From Bordetella parapertussis (GTDB lineage Bacteria; Pseudomonadota; Gammaproteobacteria; Burkholderiales; Burkholderiaceae_C): DNA of 8,424 nucleotides. The stretch lies in NCBI GenBank assembly GCA_943328885.2, contig CALQBT020000093.1, forward strand, positions 1 to 8,424, in the 5' to 3' direction. This document shows, piece by piece, positions 1 through 6,000 of this stretch; the first letter of the stretch is position 1, and every line of letters begins with the position of its first letter. Under the pieces are notes generated by a model. The model was given only the letters and a program-made list of their open reading frames with translations, was not told where the DNA came from and searched no databases. The position numbers were made by a program, and so were the translations under genes.

Positions 1-3000
1 ACGCCGCCCACGGTACTGCTGCCAAGGCTCAGCGCTTCGGTGCTCGACAGCGTCAGGCTCCCCGCGCTGTTGACCTGCCCCAGGGTCAGTGAGCTGCCCG
101 TGGTGATCGACACGACCCCGCCGCTGGCCGATACCGGGCCGGTGAATCGGTTGTCCGCATGGCCCAAATCGATCTTGCCCAGGTCCGCGGTGAAAGAGCT
201 GCTGCCAGCTATCAGCATGGCGTCCGATTGCGCGATGTCGCCACCGCTGCTGGCCAGACTCAGTGCGCCACCCACGGTGCTGCGGCCCAGCGTCATGGTG
301 CCCGTGCTCGTCAGGGACAGGGCGCCGCTGGTGGTGATCGCGCCTACGACCAGGGCGTTGTCATCGGTGATGCTGACCGAGCTGCCAAGCGCTGTCAGCG
401 AGGCTTTGAAATCATTGCCTGCCCGGTCAGACCCGGAGACGCCGGTGTGGATGCCGGCAAAGTTCAGATTGATGCTGCCAGTGCCCGCTTCGAGGCTGGC
501 GGCGCCCGTGACGGCGAGCGCCCCGCTCTGGCTGATCGGGCCATTGCCACTGACGACGGTCAGGACGCCGCCCACGGCGCTGGTGCCGAAGTTCAGCGCG
601 CCGGCAGTGGTCAGGGTCAGGCTGCCGCCGACTTGGATCTGGACCTCGACCAGGCCATCGGTTTCGCGCAGGTAGCTGTCACCCTGGGAAGACTGCAAGG
701 CCAGGCGGTCGGCCGCAATGACCAGCGGTGTGGTGGCACTGCCCACGCCCTGGCCAGCGCTCAGGTTCACCTGGGGTGCCGATACCGTGTTTCCCGCCTG
801 CGTCAGGATCTGCCCGCTGGTCGCGCGCATCGTCACCGATTGGCTGGCGTGGATCGTCATGCCAGCAGCCAAGACCAGGTCAGGGTGGCCGATGGAGCTG
901 TCGAGCACCAGGTCCACGCCGGCGACATCGATCGCGCCGAAACCGCTGCCACCGGCGTTCACCTGGGCCTGCAGGCCTTGCGCTGAGCCCAGGCCCGAGG
1001 CCGTGTAGCTCACGCCGTCACCCAGCCACATCCCTGACGCAAAGTTCACCGCCCCGCCGTTGATCTCCAGATCGCCATAGTGACCCGCGCCGTCCTGTCC
1101 GTAGCGCAGGCCGTTGTTGAAGGTCACACTGTGGGCACCGGTGACCACCAGCTTCGCGCCCCTGAGCAGCACGACCTGGTCGTTGAACACCACGTCGCCG
1201 GTCGCGTTGATCACCACGTCGCCGGCCATGTAGACGCGCTCACCGAACACCACGTTCTGGGCCTGCGCAATGTGCAGGCCTTCCAGTTCGGCGAGGCTGG
1301 TCACCGTCAGCGCAAAGCCGCCGCCAAAGCCTTCGTAATCCTCCAGCCCCGAGCGTGCCACCGTCAGGATGTCGCCTTGTTGGTAGCCGCCGCCCAGCGA
1401 GTGAATCACCACGTTGGTGACCACGCCACCGGTCACGGTGAAGGTCGCCGTCGCGCCGCTGCCCGAGCCGCCGAGCAGGTTGACGTCGGCGAAGCTGCCG
1501 CTCTGCAAGCCCGTGCCATCGGCATTGCGGTAGGCCGCGCCGCCGACAAAGCTGAACGCGCCCACACCGCTGCCGATGCGTCCGCTCAGCGTCACATTGC
1601 CGCCGATGGCGTCGAGCGTGAGCACATCGTTCGCGCCTAAGCCGCCATTCAGGCGCCCGCTCACGGTGAGGTCACCTGCCACCGCGGCCACACCGTCCTG
1701 TGCGGTCGTGCCGGCCGACAAGCTGGCCGCGCCCTCGACCCGCACGCTGTCGTCGATCAACAGATCATTGCTCATCGCCAGCACCGTGCCATCGGCCAGC
1801 ACCGTGGTGTTGCCCGGACCGTAGATCACCAGGTTCTTGCCCTTGACCGTGCCCGCCACGTCGATCTTGCCGCCCGCGCCTTGGGCCTGGATCACCAAGG
1901 GCACGGACAAGGTCAGCGGCGGGCTGCCGGTGCCGCCCATCGCGATCGGGTTGGAGCCGCCTTGCGAGCCGATCACCAAGGCCGGGATCCCACTCACGCT
2001 GCTGGGGTCCAGGCTCAGGCCACCGGCACTGCCAGCGCCGCCCAGCGAGATCGCAACGCCGGCCGGCGGCGAAACCTGCAGGCCTGAGCCTGCGGACGCG
2101 AACTGGTTCAGGTCGACCGCTTTGCCGTCGGTCGGGATGGCGATGGTCACCGACTGGATCACCTGGACCTTGCCGGACTTGTCGACCAGCGCGGCGCTGA
2201 CACTCACATTGGTGCCGGTGCCCGCGAGCTTGATCGACTGCAGCGTGATGCTGTCGCTGACGTTCAGCACCAGCTTGCTGGCGTCCTTGACGATCAGGTC
2301 GGCATCGAGGGTCAGCCGCGTCGCCACGATGCGCAGCTTCGTGTCGCCCACGTCTATCGCCGCACCGGCGGTGGCGCCAACCAGACGCACCACGTCGCCC
2401 TGGATCACCAACTCGCCCAGACCCGCGTCCCAGGTGGCTTTCTCCACACCGCTGATCAACTGCCCATTGCTCAGCGTGATCACGTTCTGCGTGCTGGACT
2501 TGCTCAATGGCTTGAGCTGAACTGTCAGCGAGTCGTCGCCCAAGTTGTTCTGCGCGTCGTTGTTCAGGTCGAGCGCGAACACCGCGTTGGGGTTGGTCGA
2601 CGTGCTGTTGCCCAAGTTCAGAACGATGCGGTCGGCGCCTGCGGAGGCCGTCAGCACCAGCGCTGAATCAGACAATCGGGCGATCGTCAGTTCGTCGTCC
2701 AGTGGGGTCAGCCGTACATCGTCGAGTGCGCTGCGGCCCAGGCGCATCCCATTGCCGCCGATACCCAGAATCTCGAAATTGCCGCCGTTGTAAGAGGCCT
2801 TCACCGCTGTGGCCTGCGTCACCACCAAGGGCGCGGTGCGCACCGTTTGGTTGACGCTATCGCTGACCGTGACCGTCAAGCCGCCCTTGACGACGCCCTT
2901 GTCCGACGCATAGGTCAGGTTGCCGGCATTGGCCAGGAAGGTGGACAGAGCGCTGAGCTTGCCGGTGATCGTCATCGTCAAGCCACCAACGGCTGGCGCC

Positions 3001-6000
3001 ACGGTCAATCCCGCTTCCGTTGCGGCCAAGGTGTTGACCGCCAGCGCACCGCGCTCGACAGCCAGCGTCACCGACAGCGTGCGAGTCGACTGGCCGCTGG
3101 CCAGATCGTTGTTGTCGGCGTCGTACAAGGACCCCTGCGTCAGCACGATATTGGCCGATTTGTCCGTCGACACCGCGAACTGCTCGGGCAGTATCAGATT
3201 GGGCGCCGCAGCGTTCGCCGGCACATCGAAGGTCATGATCGGCTTGCCCGCAGCCAGCGCCACGACCTGCTGGGTCAGCGAATTGAACCAAGCCGCTTTC
3301 CAGTCGGTCCCGCTGGCCAAGCCCAACTCGCCCTGGCCTGCGATCTTGACCCAACTCTGGCCCTTGTTGGTGCTCAGCCAGAGACCGCCCGAAGCGCCCG
3401 AGGCGACGCCGATCAGCGCATTGCCGTCGCTGGAGAACGTCACCTGCGCCGCCAACCCGAGCTTGCCCTGGACAGGGGTGATATCCCGCCAGGTCCAGTT
3501 GGTCAGCGTCGTGTCGGCGATGAACACCCGGCCATCGGCGGTTGATGCCAGCAGGCTCTTGCCGCTGGCATCGATGTCGACCGAAGACCAGTCGCCGTTG
3601 GTTACCGCCGCACGGGTGTTGTTGGCCCAGGCCAGGCTGTTGATGCGGGTGGCCGTGCCGTCACCCAGTTTCAGCTCTGCCAACTGCATGCCGGCTGCGC
3701 TGGTGCTGCGCAGCGTCGGGAATACCAGCTTGTAGTACTTGAACGACTGGCTGTTGGCAAAGCTCACCGTGTTGCTGGTCTGGCGCGTGGTCGTCATGCC
3801 GGTGTTGCCGCTGCTGACGGGGGTCCACTGCGTGCTGCCCCAAGCCAGCGGCGTGATCGAGCCGTACAGCACATAGCTGGTCGGGTCGCGGTCAGACGCG
3901 TCGCTGGCCGTGGTGAAGTCGATAGCGCGAACAACCACCGCATCGGCAGTCGTCAGCAGCAAGCCGCTGCCGGCCTTGTCCTTGTTGAGGTACTTGGTGT
4001 CCGACCTGCCATCCACCAGATTGGCCGCACCCTCGCTGCTGGCGCTGTTGCTGGAAGACGCCGAGACGGCAGTGATCGCGGTGCCGATCGACGCGGTGAA
4101 CAAGGCGCCCGGGTCGGAGCCCGCGAACGAAGCGCCAGCAGCGGCGAGCAAGGTCTTGCCGTCGTCGCTGACCGTCACGGCATTCCAGTTGCTGTTGCCC
4201 AGCAGCGTGACCCAGTTGCCCATCGCGTCGCGCATGCGCATCGAACCCGGCGTGGTGACGGTTCGAGTGCCCCAATCGAAAACATTGTTGAAATATTTCT
4301 CCTGCTGCGAGGTCGGCTTGTCGGTCAACACCAGGCGGCCGTCGTTCAGGATCAACACGCCGGAGTAGTTGTCCGCAGGCGCCAGGCTCAGCGTCCAGGT
4401 CGCGCCAGCGTTGCGCGAAACTGCCAGGTCACCGCTGCCCGACATCGCCGCGATGCTTTGGCCGTCGGGCGAGATCGACACGGCGATATAGCTCTTGCCT
4501 GCGGGGACATTGGCAGCCTTCCAGCTCAGGCCTGCGTCGCTGGACAGGTAGATGCCCGCCTGGTTGGCATTGGACGCCACCGCGACCAGCAAATTGCCGT
4601 TCGCTGCCAGGGCGCTCCAGCTGAGCGCCGCGTCCGAGGTCAGCACGCGGTTGACCTGGGCCTGGGCCTGGCTGGTCAACCCACTTTGGGCGATCGACAC
4701 GGTCAGCGTGCGCACATCCTCGGCGCCGGTGTAGCGGTAGAACACATTGCCGGCGCTGAAATAGCTGTTCAGGTTGGCCAGCGTGCCGGTGAAGGTGCGG
4801 GCGCTGTCCGAGCCCCCGACCGTCACGTTGTTGGCGCCGGCAGCGACGAAAACACCGTCGACAGCCGACAGCGTGACGGTGGCCATGGTCGCAGCGTCGC
4901 CGGCAAACGGCTGGCCGCTGAAGTTCAGTCTCGAATCGGCGCCCCGCACCGCGCTGTAACTCGGCGGTATCGACACCGTCGGCGCGCCAGGCAGCGGCCC
5001 GAAAGCGCCCAACATCGACGGCGGCAGCACGCCCGAGAAATCAAGATCCGACCCATCGCTGCCGGTTTCGATCAAGCTGTTGTTGCCAAGCTGGCCAGCG
5101 AAGACGTAGGTATCCACGCCATCCCCGCCCGAGAGCTTGTTGACCCCCAGCAACGCGTACAAGGTGTCCTTGCCCGCGTCGCCAGACAGTTGGTTGCTGC
5201 CCTGACCGCCAAACAAGATGTCGTTGCCAGCGCCGCCGGTCAAGCTGTCGTTGCCAGCGCCGGTCACGAAAGTCACCGACGCTGTGCTGATCGCCAGCGC
5301 CTGCAAATTGTTGTCGCCAAGCTTGTCGGTCGCGGTGCCACCCCCCATGCCCATCAGGATGGTGTCGTTGCCGTCGCCGCCGATCGCGTCGATCGTCACG
5401 GCGTTGAGCAGGTGCGAAGCGTCGAGCCTGTCGTCGCCGGCGCCCAGGTCGACCTTGACCTTCTTGACGCCGGTGAACTGTTGGTAGAAGCCGTCGAACT
5501 CGACGTCTACCACGCCAGTCGCCGTCGCTTTGCCGCTGAGGATCCAGCTCTCCGCGCTGTCGAGGGTGTCGAGGAAGCGCCTGTCGCCGGCTTGCGGGCC
5601 CGCGAACAGCGTCAGCGTGCCGCTGGCATCGACGCTGCCCAGCACCGGCTTGACCGTGGGGGCGAGGAAATTCATCGACCCCAGCGGGAGGCTGCCGAGT
5701 GAAATTTGCCCGCTGAAACTGGCCACCCAAAGGTCTAGCTTCCCCCAGAGGAAGGGGTTGAACGCGGCTGAAATTCTCAGGTCGAACAGATTGAGAGGCC
5801 CTCCCGGAAGGCCGGCAACCGGTCCCGGATACAACATCATCGCCAACACCTCGGAGGCCCGGATCCGGCCGTCGCCCAGGAAGGACACCCCCAGGACTTG
5901 GCCATTGGCGTCGCGCTTGACCGTGCCGCGCTTGATGTCGTTGAGGTCGGCGGTGATGTCGACGGAGATCGAGCCGCCCAGCCCTGCAGAAGCCGGTCCG

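Larger units (their letters stand above)
3..2000 (-). other. filamentous-haemagglutinin-type beta-strand repeat region, residues 2142-2807
   Basis: The sequence shows repeated short valine/leucine/isoleucine strands alternating with Gly, Asn and Thr turns, the hallmark of right-handed beta-helix adhesins. Recognisable rung groups are PALVIGSQGGSNPIAMGG with LTLSVPLVIQAQGAGGKIDV, LVIYGPGNTTVLADG, LTVSGRLNGG, LEGLHIAQAQNVVFGERVYM, DVVINATGDVVFNDQVVLL, KLVVTGAHSVTFNNG, and at the left edge a longer tandem repeat. Similar rungs occur in large secreted proteins of many proteobacteria. The region lacks a visible signal peptide or TPS domain, but these would sit at the far N-terminus. It runs off the left edge of the window, so its full length is unknown. 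Confidence 0.75.

Noticed and set aside
2857..3354. A 165-residue minus-strand frame
   Set aside because: It is a shifted reading of the second cadherin-like domain and the end of the propeller. The main frame gives recognisable domains, while this one gives an Arg/Gly/Gln-rich product with none.
3351..4640. An active sialidase (exo-alpha-sialidase)
   Set aside because: Asp boxes are present, but no Arg-Ile-Pro motif or clear catalytic arginine, tyrosine and aspartate set is visible. Asp boxes alone are a structural turn motif.
4458..5702. A 414-residue open frame on the plus strand, and other long plus-strand frames such as 159-986 and 2847-3545
   Set aside because: They lie antisense to the continuous minus-strand frame. 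Their products are rich in Arg, His, Gln, Ala and Gly with no domain, as expected from GC-rich antisense reading of regular codons.
5041..5730. A 229-residue minus-strand frame overlapping the RTX block
   Set aside because: It is in a different frame from the main gene. Its Arg/Gln/Trp-rich repeats are the shifted reading of the Gly-Asn-Asp nonapeptide codons.
5683..5835. A compensated frameshift or insertion sequence remnant at the codon-use anomaly
   Set aside because: The frame gives sensible protein straight through and no inverted ends or target duplication are visible, so I keep only the codon-use observation.
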